This document shows, piece by piece, positions 1 to 9,754 of a stretch of DNA of 30,296 nt. Within the stretch, counting starts at the first letter, position 1, and the number at the start of each line of letters is the position of its first letter. The DNA is from Psilocybe azurescens (Eukaryota > Basidiomycota > Agaricomycetes > Agaricales > Agrocybaceae). A model generated the notes under the pieces. It was not told the origin of the DNA. It saw nothing but the letters and a program-made list of their open reading frames with translations, and ran no database searches. Both the position numbers and the translations under genes were made by a program. Where the stretch lies: NCBI GenBank assembly GCA_023853785.1, contig JAJIRX010001032.1, forward strand, positions 1 to 30,296, given 5' to 3'.

Positions 1-599
1 TATTTGGATCCATGAAGACTGATAGACCAAGATTTGCCCTTCTCCTTTGGTCCAATAGCAGAAGTTTCATGGACATTAATATCATCCCAAACCTTTGAGC
101 ATCTGCAATATTGAAATGACCACCCAATGCTCTACCTCTGGCTATTCCACCTGATGAGCGAGATGAACCATGAGCAGAGATATGTTTAGGTGGACTGGCC
201 ATAACAACATCTATTCAACATATTAATAACTACGAATAAATAAAAATAAATAAATATACCATCATCACAGATACTGCAAGATGAGGTTCGGCCTTGAGAG
301 ACATGCTCATCAGGATGGGTGGTAGATACTTCACCTTACTGATGGCGACGATGTTCAGAAGAAAGAGCACGGAAACGAGAGGTGGAATTGCCTCTGTCCC
401 GGCTGTAGAAGGTGTGATGCACAGGTGCATGAGGGGTACTAGAGCCTCCATAGGCATGATGACGAGCAGTGCTTGCTTTACCTTTATCAAGGGTGCTGGC
501 CTTGTCAAAATCACGGCCATGAGGGGTGGTGGGATCATGCACAGAGCGGGTTGGGGTCCTGTCATGGTCACAGCGCTGCACTGCTGTTGGCATGGACAA
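1..599 (-). pseudogene. Possible minus-strand gene fragment, function unknown
   Basis: Reading the minus strand, a frame runs from about 599 towards 1 and encodes a basic, Ser/His/Arg-rich, probably disordered protein. A candidate intron with GTATAT donor and TTGAATAG acceptor (about 209-257) joins the upstream frame in phase to a downstream exon beginning with MASPPKHISAHGSSRSSGG. That exon stays open to the window edge. One stop, or an unrecognised intron at a GTAAGG donor near 335-345, interrupts the frame. I recognise no domain. It could be the accessory gene of a transposon whose other half lies outside the window, or chance open frame. The clean splice junction is the best argument for coding, and nothing confirms it. 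Confidence 0.3.
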
Positions 600-639
600 G
601 GTGCACCACTGTACAATCTCCTGGGCAGGTTTGGCGGCG

Positions 640-1080
640 CAGCGGCATCACGCCCACCCTCTCCCCTGGCCTCGCTGTTGTCATCGTTGTGGCCGTTGTT
701 GTCCTCGGCGTGGCTGTCGTTGGCCATGTTGTTGCCTTCGCTGTCCTCACCGTGGTCGTTGCCATGGCGGCCATCGTGGGCCATGCTCGTGGGGCTCGTC
801 GTGGTCGCGCCCTCGTCTGTCTTCGTGGTCGCGGCCCTCGCCTTCGTCTACGTCATGGTCGTGGTCCTCGTCCGTATTTGCGGTCTCGGTCCCTCGCCGT
901 GGTCGCGGTCTTCGTCGTGGTCTCGGTCCTTGTCGTTGTCGTGGTATCCACCGTCCTCTTGGTCGTTGCCATGGTTGTCCTCTACGGGCTCCGCGTATGC
1001 ATCAGCATCCCCGTCGCCTGGACGAGCTGGCGGCGGAGACGAGGGCAGGGGCGGCGGCAGCCGATACGCGCCCTGAGCTG
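640..1080. repeat. GC-rich triplet-like low-complexity tract
   Basis: This is a long run of degenerate GTC/GTN/CTC-like triplets on the plus strand. All frames are open for long stretches: one minus frame reads as Asn/His/Asp/Glu-rich, while plus frames read as Val/Leu- or Arg/Trp/Ser-rich. That is what triplet-biased DNA gives, so the long frames here are not evidence of a gene. A similar tract lies at 12493-12700, and in both places it precedes a tRNA-like sequence and then a palindrome-rich arm on the same strand. It may therefore be a diverged internal part of the same mobile repeat. Confidence 0.5.
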
Positions 1081-1854
1081 ACGTGGTGGGGTGCTACCGT
1101 AGTGCCGCTTGTCTCGAGCACACGTTCCGTGCTACAAAAAAAAGTAAAAAACAAAGAAATAAAATTTTAAATGTGAATAGAAAAAGGGTAGGGGCAGGGA
1201 CGTACTAGGTAAGGGCTTTGTCGTGGGGTATATCGACCCCAGCTTCCTCCCTGGCCTTTTCATGGGCAGGTTTCCTGCTGAAAACATCAGTGAGGCGAAT
1301 AAAAACGGAGGAGGGTATACGCACCTGCGGGGGCCCTTCTTGACCGGCCGCGTCGCCTTGGACCCCTACTCCTTGGTTTGGCCGTCAAACGGTCTTCGTA
1401 GTCATCGTGATACCGTCGCCGGGGTTGTTTGCATCGTCACTGCCGTCGTTTGTACCCCGAGCCCCGCGGTGTGTGCGCTTGCTGGGCACCCAGCGGCGTC
1501 CGATTCGAGACATTGGCGGCCACGTTTGGGGGCCACGGATGAGGGTGTGGCGGTGGAGATGGGTCCGGATGCGGATGTGGGGCTCCAGACCTGGTCTGGG
1601 GGCCATACAGTGCGATCGTCCACAATCATGGATGCGATAGTCGACGGCGGCGAGTGGCAGTGGAGGGGGCAGTGGGGAGGTGGGGGAAGTGGGGGAAAAG
1701 CGGCAACGTGGCTGTCGTGCCACGATCAAAGCGTTGACGCGCCACAAACAAATATTTGCGCGTGGTTTGCGTGCCGACTATGCTGAACGCCACTGCATGC
1801 GGCCGTGTGACTGAAACACGGGTATATAATCATGTTATTTCCATCGGAAACAAA
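1081..1854. other. GC-rich stretch without a supported gene
   Basis: About 770 bp of CpG-rich sequence with open frames on both strands that overlap one another and show no recognisable domain, start context or splice pattern. A TATATAA motif lies near 1823, upstream of the tRNA-like sequence. I see no gene I can defend. Confidence 0.4.
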
Positions 1855-1930
1855 GCCGGTTTAGTCTAATGGTAGAACGTGTATCCAATTGCTACCGTGA
1901 TGTCGAGAGTTCAATTCTGACCTATTGTAA
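1855..1930 (+). other. tRNA-like sequence (Gly-like A box), head of repeat copy 1
   Basis: The segment contains an A-box-like TAGTCTAATGGTAGAAC, as in tRNA-Gly-type genes, and about 30 bp later a B-box-like AGTTCAATTCT. The T arm pairs only with a bulge (GTC/GAC and AGA/TCT), and no convincing seven-base acceptor stem forms, so it is more likely a pseudo-tRNA or Pol III promoter head than a working tRNA. An A/T-rich link and a palindrome-rich arm follow. The same order recurs at 12846 with a different tRNA-like head. Confidence 0.5.
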
Positions 1931-2335
1931 TTCTTTTCTTAATTTTTATAAATTGAAATAAAATATAAATAAAATCCGGGACCTTCCTCCACCTGGAGTC
2001 TATTTGAATCTGACACTAAAATTGTGTATTCATATTGATATACATTATTCATAGGTTAAATCCACATGGAATCCATATAGAGGATATGGAACTCCATATG
2101 GAGTCCACATGAACTCCAAATGTAGTTCCATATGGAGTCCAGATGGAGTTCCACATCCTCCACATCAGTCCACATGGAGGATGAGTGGATTCCGGCTGGA
2201 CTCCATGTGGAGGCTCCACCTCTAAATGGCTGGGATATCTGCAAAAAAGTGTCACCAAACTCCATGTGGAGTCCACCAACTCTGGCATGGAGTTGGTGGA
2301 CTCCACATGGAATACCTGGGTGAGGGTAAAGACCT
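1931..2335 (+). repeat. Palindrome-rich arm A, copy 1
   Basis: After an AT-rich link comes a conserved block starting near TCCTCCACCTGGAGTC, then many short palindromes such as CTCCATATGGAG and CTCCACATGGAG. It ends at GGTGAGGGTAAAGACCT. It is collinear with 12960-13240, including the 3' end, where that copy stops at a clean boundary. It codes for nothing recognisable. The dense palindromes predict strong single-strand folding and resemble the subterminal repeats of DNA transposons. Confidence 0.75.
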
Positions 2336-2947
2336 CGAGGGCGAGGGGCGAGACAGCGACAGCGAGGACAACGAAGACAGACATGGCAGGGTGTAGGACA
2401 ACACTGCCATACGGCCACATACACCCGACATGACACACGCCACGACGATGACCCTCCCGCCCTCTTTTTTTTAAGGTTTTTCCCTTTTTTTTTGTGTTTT
2501 TTCTTTTTCTTCTTTTTCTTTTACATTTATATGTTTATTTGTTCATCTGATCCAGGTATGTATCTCCATCCCCATTTTTCTTTTTAAATTTATGTTTTTG
2601 TTTTTGTTTTTAATTTTTTAATGATGGATCTCACAGTATGTAACAATGTAATAGATAGTTGTTAATATATTATATTACACTTATATGAATTTACATTAAG
2701 ATTGAAACATTAATATATTTCAGTTGGAATCCAATTGAATTCTATTCCATGAAGTTAAAGTTGGGAACTCTAACTGGAGTCCAGGTGGACTCCAGGTGGT
2801 GTCTAATTGAACTCCACCTGGACTCCACCTATCAAAGATAATTTTGGGACATTTGCATATGTTCCAGATGGAGTCCATGTGGAGTCCACCACTTTGTATG
2901 GAGTTGGTGGACTCCACATGGAGTTCCTGGTGGAGGTGAAGTACACC
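2336..2947 (+). repeat. Truncated second half: minisatellite stub, T-rich block and palindrome-rich arm B
   Basis: From about 2345 this matches the reverse complement of 10992-11600: a short GAGGGCGAG-type stub, a conserved block around GGGTGTAGGACAACAC, a T-rich block (2465-2600), AT-rich sequence, then arm B with CTCCACATGGAG palindromes ending at GAGGTGAAGTACACC. Arm B ends like arm A (TGGAGTTGGTGGACTCCACA, then GTGGAGGTGAAGT versus GTGAGGGTAAAGA), so A and B are the related terminal regions of one element family. Here B follows A directly in the same orientation, unlike the arrangement at 10992-13240. Confidence 0.75.
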
Positions 2948-3373
2948 AAGCTACCCAAAAGGCATGGCACAGTTGTGTCAAAGACTTGTAATCTGTGACA
3001 AATGGAATATACTTTCAAATTGGGTATTTGAACCTATAATCACTTCATTCTTCCCAATTTTTTTCCAGTGTTATTGTTCAGAGTATATACATAACTAATA
3101 TCCAACTTTTTTCTGAATTTATTGAGTGACAGGCTTATAAATCAAAAATACATTCTCATGTCTCAAGGAAGTGTATTACATTGTATGGCTCATTAGCTGA
3201 AAATCAGAATTTGCTGATGTATAGTACACTGACCAGATAAGGTGTGCTTGTTTTTATGTTTTATTCACACATCTTGCTGCTACTTTAAACCTACTATTAG
3301 ATATTTTAATCTTGGACCCTTGATATGTAGGCAAGCCACAGCTTGTCAAGTTGGCTGTTTTTTAACATTTCTT
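2948..3373. other. AT-rich spacer without a supported gene
   Basis: This is the sequence between the palindrome-arm repeat and the hAT target site. I see no open frame with a domain, no RNA gene and no repeat. It was originally contiguous with 14997 onward, before the hAT insertion. Confidence 0.5.
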
Positions 3374-3381
3374 ACACTGCC
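3374..3381. repeat. hAT target-site duplication, left (ACACTGCC)
   Basis: Eight bases identical to 14989-14996 and directly abutting the hAT inverted ends. Eight base pairs is the normal hAT duplication length. Confidence 0.95.
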
Positions 3382-3405
3382 TAGTGATGCCGAAGTTCAG
3401 TTCAG
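3382..3405 (+). repeat. hAT left terminal inverted repeat
   Basis: Matches the reverse complement of 14965-14988 at 22 of 24 positions. The outermost ten bases, TAGTGATGCC, are identical in both ends. Confidence 0.93.
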
Positions 3406-4869
3406 TCCAGTTCTGGCCACTTTTTCATGAACTGAGAGTCAAACTTTACATTCAGTTCAAAGATTTTGCTGGACCTTGAACTAGACCATTGGTTCAGGTT
3501 CAATGACATTTGGTTCAGGTTCACAATGGGTTTGAACTTGAACTGAATGGGGAAAAGCAAAAAATTGAAAATTTACAGATAGTAGATACTCTAAACAAGC
3601 ATATTTAACCATTTTTCAAGCTTCCCTACCTTTGCCTTTCCATGGTGAACCCGAATCCATGTCAGGGTTAGTTTGGAAAATATCTGAGAGGGAAATCCCA
3701 CAAAGTGCAGCATCCCTATCTGCTCCAATGTGTCCATTCCAATAAGCGCTCTTGAGTAATTGTAAGGCTTTGAATGCCTCAACATTTAGCCTATTGCACT
3801 TGGCTGTACCTGTTGTCCCACCACTCAAAAATGCCTGCTCAGAAGGTGTTGCTGATCCTTGAATTGCAAGGTAATCGCAAGCCATCCTTGAGAGTGTAGG
3901 ATATTGAGACTGGTGGTGCTGTTGATACAATGATTATTGGGGCATGACCTTCAAAAAATGGTGTAAAATATATGACTTACACCCCACCATCCAACAATGT
4001 TATCTACCTCATCAAGCAGAGTTTCAATGTACATTTTAAGCTCGTCACATGGACCAGAATCAACTCTTTCAGCTTCTTGACATGAGCATATGGATGCATG
4101 GATCCAAGAATAGCCATATTGGCCATTAGATACTGCTTCACATGCTGATTCACAGATCAGAGATTGTTTGACCAATAAAAATATTGAATAACTTACAACA
4201 TGATGCAGTTGGCACTTGATTTTCCAACACAGGTTGCACATAATAAGAGTCAAACTAATTGTAAAGAAACACCAGTTAAGTACAGGATTAGAGTAAGTGA
4301 ATTTTGATAACACTCACAACATATTCAAGTTGTGCCATTCCTTTCACATAGAAATCTATATCCCATTTTGCAATTGTGTACACATTTTTGATGTTGAAAT
4401 CGAGGACTGACTGAGAATTCCACATCAAAATTGAGGTGGGAACATACATAAGCATATAAAGTATGTGTCTGTGTTGTTTACTTTAGTATACCATTTTTTG
4501 AGGTTTTCCAATTCTTTCTAAATTGCATCCTGAATTTCAGAGAATTGGGGCAGATCTATCATATTTCCCTAAGATTCTTTAAGGTATTCAAGGACAGGAA
4601 TTTTTTGAAAGATGCTGGGCTCCTTGGAGCTTGATAAGGTCTGCTTTGCACTTACAGGTTCCTGATCATAGAGTGGAAATTCATGAGAATTTGAAGAGAG
4701 ATGAAATGAATCATACCTTTAAGACTTCATGCATGAGCTCCAGTTTCTCCCAGTCTTGTTTGCAAAGGAAAAAATCTGACTAGCTCTTTCCTTTAAGCTT
4801 TGGGACTTTGACACTCTCATCAGCAAATTGTGCAAAGTGATTGAGCAGCTAAAATTTAAACTCTTGTGT

Positions 4870-4871
4870 TA
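4870..4871. repeat. TA target duplication of the mariner derivative, left
   Basis: A TA immediately precedes the inverted end at 4872; the matching TA is at 5437-5438. TA is the target site of Tc1/mariner elements. Confidence 0.85.
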
Positions 4872-4999
4872 CAGCGCTTTGCATATATTTGTGAAATTTC
4901 AAAATTTCTCAAAACGCTCATGTGATAATGTGCCTTAACCAAACAAAGAAGATGTGAGAGATAAGGCCGGATTTTGATCTCTCGTTCAGAAGTTCTGCA

Positions 5000-5206
5000 T
5001 TGATTATGCCTTCCCATATTTCCAATGATCTCAAGGAGTGTATTATACAATGGTACTACATTGATATGAAGACCATGGTGCAAATACATGATCTTGCAAG
5101 GTGCTCCATTGGATTAGTCTACAATGTTATTCACAATTACAGGGATTTTGGAAAGGTTTTGGATCTGTCTTCAATGATGAACTCAATATTTGGTGTTGGG
5201 AATTGA
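5000..5206 (+). pseudogene. Tc1/mariner transposase N-terminal helix-turn-helix remnant
   Basis: The ORF reads PSHISNDLKECIIQWYYIDM and then a helix-turn-helix-like stretch with the core ARCSIGLVYNVIHNYRDFG, followed by a stop. This resembles the N-terminal paired-type DNA-binding domain of fungal Tc1-like transposases, in which the order 'D-LK--II-WYY' then 'CS-GLVYNV---YR-FG' is typical. The DDE catalytic domain is absent: only about 150 bp separate the stop from the inverted end. The best reading is an internally deleted element whose fragment can at most bind DNA. The family call rests on my recognition of the motif, supported by the inverted ends and TA target. Confidence 0.75.
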
Positions 5207-5363
5207 ATTGGAGACATCAAGGAATGATCAGATGGTGCACAAAGTAATCAAAATCTGGAAGGTTCAAGCAGGGAAAAGAGAACAGCTAGGCAGCGAGACG
5301 AACATATGAATGTGAATAAGCAGCAGCTCGTTATCTGCACGAGATCATGGCTGTGCACAGATG

Positions 5364-5436
5364 TTTGGCTAAGGTACATCATCACGTGAACGTTTTCAGA
5401 AAATTTCAAAATTTCACAAAAATATGCAAAGCGCTG
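5364..5436 (-). repeat. Right inverted end of the mariner derivative
   Basis: The reverse complement begins CAGCGCTTTGCATATTTTTG and follows the left end (4872-4944) with a few substitutions. A TA follows at 5437. Confidence 0.88.
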
Positions 5437-5779
5437 TAGTACTATTGTAAATTATCAGGTAAGCAATACTGACTCTCTTCAAGTGGAGTGTTCGGTCAAG
5501 GAAGGCATAGAGTGATGCCCAGCAAGTTCTAACCCATAAAATGAGTTGCAAATAAGAAACTTCAATGTACTCGCACAACTCTGCAAAGAAAGCCCTTGCT
5601 TGGGGAGAAGCACAAATCTGGGGGAAATTTTGTAAGAAAAATCAAAGTATTTTGAATGTTTGAAGAATAATTATTCACCTGCTTCACAAGAGCCAAAGCC
5701 TTACCAGCAGAATCAGCCATACCTTGTGTTTCACTCAATTCCAGGTCAGCTTCATCTGAAGCTTCTAGGCCTGACTCAT

Positions 5780-5781
5780 TA
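5780..5781. repeat. TA target duplication of the Harbinger element, left
   Basis: TA abuts the left inverted end; the matching TA is at 10023-10024. Removing the element with one TA leaves the hAT reading frame open across the junction, reading DDDNNNESGLEAS on the minus strand. Confidence 0.8.
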
Positions 5782-5806
5782 GGGACAGTCAGAGTAAGTG
5801 ATTCTG
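5782..5806 (+). repeat. Harbinger left terminal inverted repeat
   Basis: Identical over all 25 bases to the reverse complement of 9998-10022. Confidence 0.95.
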
Positions 5807-5933
5807 GGCCAATTCAAAATCTGATTCCAGATTGATTCTAAACCTGATTCCAGTTTATGAATTGTATGTGAATCACTCCTCAACTTTGACCGACCCGATT
5901 CCACATGTATTAAAAGTGTTGATTCCATACCAT

Positions 5934-6059
5934 GATTTGTGTTGATTCCCTTTATCTTATCTTATCTTTATAGTTATCAGCCATCACATCTAAGCTGATT
6001 TGTGTTGATTCCCTTTATCTTATCTTATCTTTATGATTATCAACCATCATGTCTAAGCT
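5934..6059 (+). repeat. 63-bp tandem duplication
   Basis: Two adjacent 63-bp units (5934-5996 and 5997-6059), each starting GATTTGTGTTGATTCCC and containing TTATCTTATCTTAT, with a few differences. They lie in the Harbinger 5' non-coding region upstream of the transposase start. Confidence 0.9.
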
Positions 6060-7245
6060 ATATCTCAGTCAGTTGGTATATCTCAGACAGCAACCTCTTT
6101 TCTTCTTTCAATCTCTTCTTCTCTCTAAAAATATGCCCAGTGGTGACCGACACCCGCACGAGCCAAACATCTAGTTCGGCTATATACAAAATTCAAAATG
6201 GAGTCTGAGAAGCAATTACGAAAGCACAAAGCAAGACTTCGCTATACATTCTGTCAAATAAGAAAGGCAACTGGTCAACTTCCATCTCTTGGATCCTCTG
6301 ACTCCCTTTCCTCAATGTCTATTGATACTGACTCTGAAATAGACTCTATATCTGGTTCTGATGGGCCACTGGCTGACTGGGATGCCACTCTTTGAACTGG
6401 GTAGCATGTTGATCATTTACTGTCTCCAACCCTTCATGCCACAGAAAATTTTGAAGGTAGTCTGCCAGACTTGGATGAGGTGGGAAGTGAAGATGACTCC
6501 AAAGCAGATAGTTTTGAATCTGGTTCTACAAACTCCTTTGAAAGCAACCTTCTGGAAGTAGATGCAGATGATGAACTGTCTGACTCAGACTCAGACTCAA
6601 ACTCCAATCATTCAATTTCCCAACACAATTTATTCACCACTGACAAGTGGTCTCGCTTGTGCAAGTGGGTGTATGCAGAGCTTTTGAAGATGTATGGAAG
6701 CCGCTATGAAGCTCCCCAAGATGGCCTGCCTTGGGGGCCTTCTTATCTTCATCATGTGCTCATTCACCTCAAGAATTCTCAAGGTGATCACTTTCATCAA
6801 CAACTGCACATCAATCCATCAACCTTTGATGCACTTGTGGCAGCCATCAAGAATGATCCTGTGTTTATGAATAATTCCAATAACCAACAAATGCCAGTTG
6901 AAGAACAGGTTGCAATTACCTTGTTTCGTTTTGGACATGGTGGAAATGGTTCTAGTCTTCAAGACATTGCCAATTGGGCTGGTGTGGCCAAAGGGACAGT
7001 TTCACTGGTCACTCGAAGGGTTATGGTGGCTGTATTGCATCCAAGATTTATGGAGAATGCAGTAAAGTTTCCTAGCAATGAGGAGAAGCATGAGGCACAA
7101 CAATGGGTTAAATAACACTCCTGCAGTTCCTGGAAAGGTGGATGGTGCTTTGTTGATGGTTCACTCATTCCATTGGCCACCACGTCCTCAGTGGTTTGGA
7201 GAGAGTTACTGGGACCGTAAAGACCGCTATTCAATGAACATACAG

Positions 7246-7296
7246 GTAATTAATCAAATACTTTCATGTGTGAAATGAGGTCTGAGATTTTACTAG
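7246..7296 (+). other. Intron in the Harbinger transposase
   Basis: The GTAATT donor follows NIQ and the ACTAG acceptor precedes IVSLPNLRIIDF. Splicing restores the conserved transposase order in one frame. Length is 51 bp. Confidence 0.85.
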
Positions 7297-7452
7297 ATTG
7301 TCTCACTCCCAAATCTGCGTATCATTGACTTCAGTTATGGTCATCCTGGAAGTACCCATGATTCAAGAGCATGGGAAGCTACTCGCCTTGCCCAAGAACA
7401 CCATACTCTTCTCAGTGAAGCTGAGTGGGTGTGGGCTGACTCTGCATATCCT

Positions 7453-7505
7453 GTGAGTTTTCAGGACTTTTTTTTTCCCCATTCTGCTGTTAATAATTTT
7501 TTTAG
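7453..7505 (+). other. Second intron in the Harbinger transposase
   Basis: The GTGAGT donor follows DSAYP and the TTTTAG acceptor precedes IDSWVVAPYK, which is the expected next block of the family. Length is 53 bp, including a T-rich tract. Confidence 0.8.
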
Positions 7506-8101
7506 ATTGACTCCTGGGTTGTTGCACCATACAAAGCCCCAAAAAATCAACCTCAAAACACTGAGTTCAATAACCATGTTTCAATTCTCTGCATTTGATC
7601 TGAGCATGCAATTGGATACCTCAAGGGCCATTTCCAATCACTCAAAGGCCTGCGTGTTCAGATCAAGAACAATATTACCATATCATTGCAACTTATTGGA
7701 TTGCAGCCTGCATTGGTATTCATTCTTCTGCCATTCAGCGTGAGATAGAAGAGCAACATCAAGAAGATCCAGATTATAATGAGTTTGAACCTCCACATGA
7801 TACTTTTATTGATGAAGGCTTGACTGACTCAGAGGCATCTTCTGAGTCCAGCAGTCCAGACTCATCTGATGATGAGGAAGCCCCTACTCGATGTGTCTCA
7901 GCTCGTCTTTGCCAAGGCAAGAAACAATGAGAGTACTTGAAAAAAGTGGTTCAAAGCAAAAGACAGAGCCCAACAGATGCATATTCAATCACAACAGGCA
8001 GCTATTGATGAAGAAGTGGGATTTAGAAGTTCTAATGATTCTGAGTAGTTGTATCAAGCTGTCTATTACACATATATATTGTCGTCATCATCTCCCTGGC
8101 C

Positions 8102-9706
8102 CTAGTGATAATTGTGATTGGTAGTTTGGCTATAATTTAATCCATCATAATGGATATGCTCGCTGTGCAGTTCTTCAGTCAGACTTTGAGGGGCTGGTGT
8201 CTCTGGATACATTGATGGAAATTGAATAGATGATGGTCCTGGGAGATTAAAGAGACTAGCTGATGGTGCAGGAGTATGGTGCATGACCTGAGGCACTTGA
8301 GTTGGAGCACAAGTGCAAGCTTGCAGTTCAGCCATCTTGAACTTGAACTCAAGTTCAAGTTTTTTCTTCAAGCTTGTTTGCAAGTTTTTGGCCACATGAT
8401 CTGCTTTGAGTTTGTCTCAGTTCATTTCCACATCAGCTTTTGACTTAACTTTTGCAATCTCCTTGTCTGCCACACCCTTTGCCTTGGTTTTCTTGAGCTC
8501 AAGAATTTTCTGTGTTGTTTCCTCTTCCTTGAGCACAACTTCTGAGAACTTCTCAATACCTGTTCTGGATTTCTTTTGAGTGGATGAAAATGCAGCTGCA
8601 GGTGTAGATTTCCAGCCCGGGGAGCTGTGGGTTTCTTGTCATCAATTTTAATCTTCTTTTGTTCAGAGCCTCCTGCTGCTTTTCTCTGCTTATCTCCAAC
8701 TTTCAACCCAACCTCCTCATTTTCTCCACTACCACCATCTTTCACTTCTTCATCCTCCTCACCTTCAGCATCTTCATCATCTCCATCTTGAGTCATAGGC
8801 CATTCACCAGCAGATATTGCCTCAGAGATTGTGCCTTCAAAGTCTTCAACTTCTAATATTTCAGTCTCTTCTTGGTCAGAAAGCCCTCCCCTTTGAAGGA
8901 TAGAGACATCATAGCCTGTGCTGTTGTTCCCAACACCGGTTTCTACAAGATTGGGATGGCTGCTAATAAAGCCTTTGAAAACCCAAAACCAAGGGTGCTT
9001 CTCTTGAACATGTGCTGCATAAGAGAGTGAAAAGTAGAGAGTTAGATGGTTTCCAGTGGCTTTAGAATGTGAGTTAGACTCACTCCAAACACTTGTCAAT
9101 GTGCTGTTTATGTTCATATCCACTTCATCTTCAGCTGTAAGACCAGCCCCAGTTTCTGCCACCTCATTTATGATGTCTTTTATTTCTGTTTGCAGGCTAT
9201 AGTGAGTAATAAGCTTGTTAGAGTTGTAAAAAAGTGTAATCTGAGTTCAACCTCACTGTGACAACTTGTTTTTCACCTTTAGACCCCATACTGCTTGCTG
9301 CTTTGCTACCTTTCCAGCTGCACTAATCATGTCTCCATACTCTGGATCATTCTTGAAGATGTGAAAAGCAAGTGCCCAGTGATATTCAGCTTTAGGTTTG
9401 CTGCCTCCTCTGGAAAGGCTTTTCATTTCCACCAGACAATGGGTAAAGTCCATTCTTGATATCCTCATTGTCACCAATCCCATTGACCAGCAGCCACATG
9501 CACTCCTGAGTCCAACTGAAGACTGTGAGGGACTTGTAGAACCCAGTCAGAGAATTTTACACACTTTGTTTTGCCTGTAGGCTGCATCTTCACTTTGGTT
9601 TCAGGCTCCTCTGCAGCTTTCTCTGTGGATTTCCATGTCCTTTTGGCCTGGCTGGTGCCTTTGCTGGTTTGGTAGCTTTTGATTTATTGCTCTTTAGGTT
9701 AGCCAT
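8102..9706 (-). pseudogene. Harbinger Myb/SANT-like accessory protein, broken
   Basis: Autonomous Harbinger elements carry a second gene for a Myb/SANT-like DNA-binding protein that works with the transposase. The start fits at 9706 (MANLKSNKSKATKPAKAPAR). The SANT-like part reads SWTQECMWLLVNGIGDNEDI (about 9515-9455), then KAEYHWALAFHIFKND (9395-9345) and a basic WGLKVKNKL segment. Next come MAETGAGLTAEDEVDMNINS (from 9162) and EKHPWFWVFKGFISSHPNLV, a block I associate with these fungal proteins, then acidic and Lys/Gln-rich regions and a coiled-coil-like tail (LKKKLELEFKFKMAELQ). Lesions include shifts near 9395, 9670 and 8617-8622, and TGA at about 8417. Confidence 0.82.
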
Positions 9707-9754
9707 ATTGCTATAGATGTGGAGGCTGCACAGTGTAGTCGTTGCAAGGGCAGA

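Larger units (their letters stand above)
4872..5436 (+). mobile_element. Tc1/mariner-like deletion derivative (565 bp)
   Basis: The element starts CAGCGCTTTGCATAT and ends with its inverse. Inverted ends extend about 73 bp (4872-4944 and 5364-5436) with scattered mismatches and include a shared block around CCTTA(A/G)CCAAAC. TA flanks both sides. The interior keeps the start of a transposase gene but no catalytic domain, so this is an internally deleted, non-autonomous copy. It lies within the hAT transposase gene, possibly in or beside an intron, and is therefore younger than the hAT. Confidence 0.9.
3616..5778 (-). pseudogene. hAT transposase, C-terminal part
   Basis: This carries the C-terminal half of an RNase-H-fold hAT transposase. 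The last exon (3930-3616) encodes the hAT dimerisation domain, with PTLSRMACDYLAIQGSATPS followed by a Ser-Glu-Gln-Ala-Phe core, NRLNVEAFKALQLLKSAYW and a Lys/Gly-rich tail. Upstream exons read DELKMYIETLLDEVDNIVGW (about 4050-3985) and HFAQFADESVKVPKLKG (about 4835-4780). A frame through 4830-4540 reads WEKLELMHEVLKEPVSAKQT and an LENLKKWY-type motif, with at least two in-frame stops. The farthest upstream piece (5778-5690) is acidic: ESGLEASDEADLELSETQ. A Tc1/mariner derivative interrupts it at 4872-5436. Stops and the insertions make it non-functional. Confidence 0.88.
6198..7929 (+). pseudogene. PIF/Harbinger DDE transposase, broken
   Basis: The DDE-fold nuclease that would cut and paste the surrounding element. 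It starts MESEKQLRKHKARL, followed by a long acidic Ser/Asp region (about 6300-6610). A helix-turn-helix-like segment follows, with GSSLQDIANWAGVAKGTVSL (6953-7012). The catalytic motifs are FVDGSLIPLA (first Asp, codon 7155-7157), IIDFSYGHPGSTHDSRAW, VWADSAYP (second Asp, 7438-7440) and SEHAIGYLKG (Glu, 7602-7604), so all three acidic residues survive. Introns fit at 7246-7296 and 7453-7505. Lesions: a frame break near 6395-6410, TAA at 7113-7115, a shift near 7175-7190, TGA in place of a probable Arg at 7596-7598, and a shift near 7685. The acidic C-terminal tail ends about 7929. Confidence 0.9.

Noticed and set aside
294..1170. Long overlapping plus-strand open frames (up to 260 codons)
   Set aside because: They arise from triplet-biased GC-rich DNA. 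Several frames on both strands are open at once and none has a domain.
2040..2340. CRISPR-like short repeats
   Set aside because: The palindromes vary, are irregularly spaced and have no unique spacers, and the host is eukaryotic.
2049..2438. Repetitive peptides on both strands (such as HVESTNS, MESTNS)
   Set aside because: Products of palindromic CTCCACATGGAG sequence, which reads similarly on both strands. Non-coding homologues show indels outside multiples of three.
5000..5206. Stand-alone transcription factor with a helix-turn-helix
   Set aside because: It sits exactly between mariner-type inverted ends with TA flanks, so a transposase remnant explains it.
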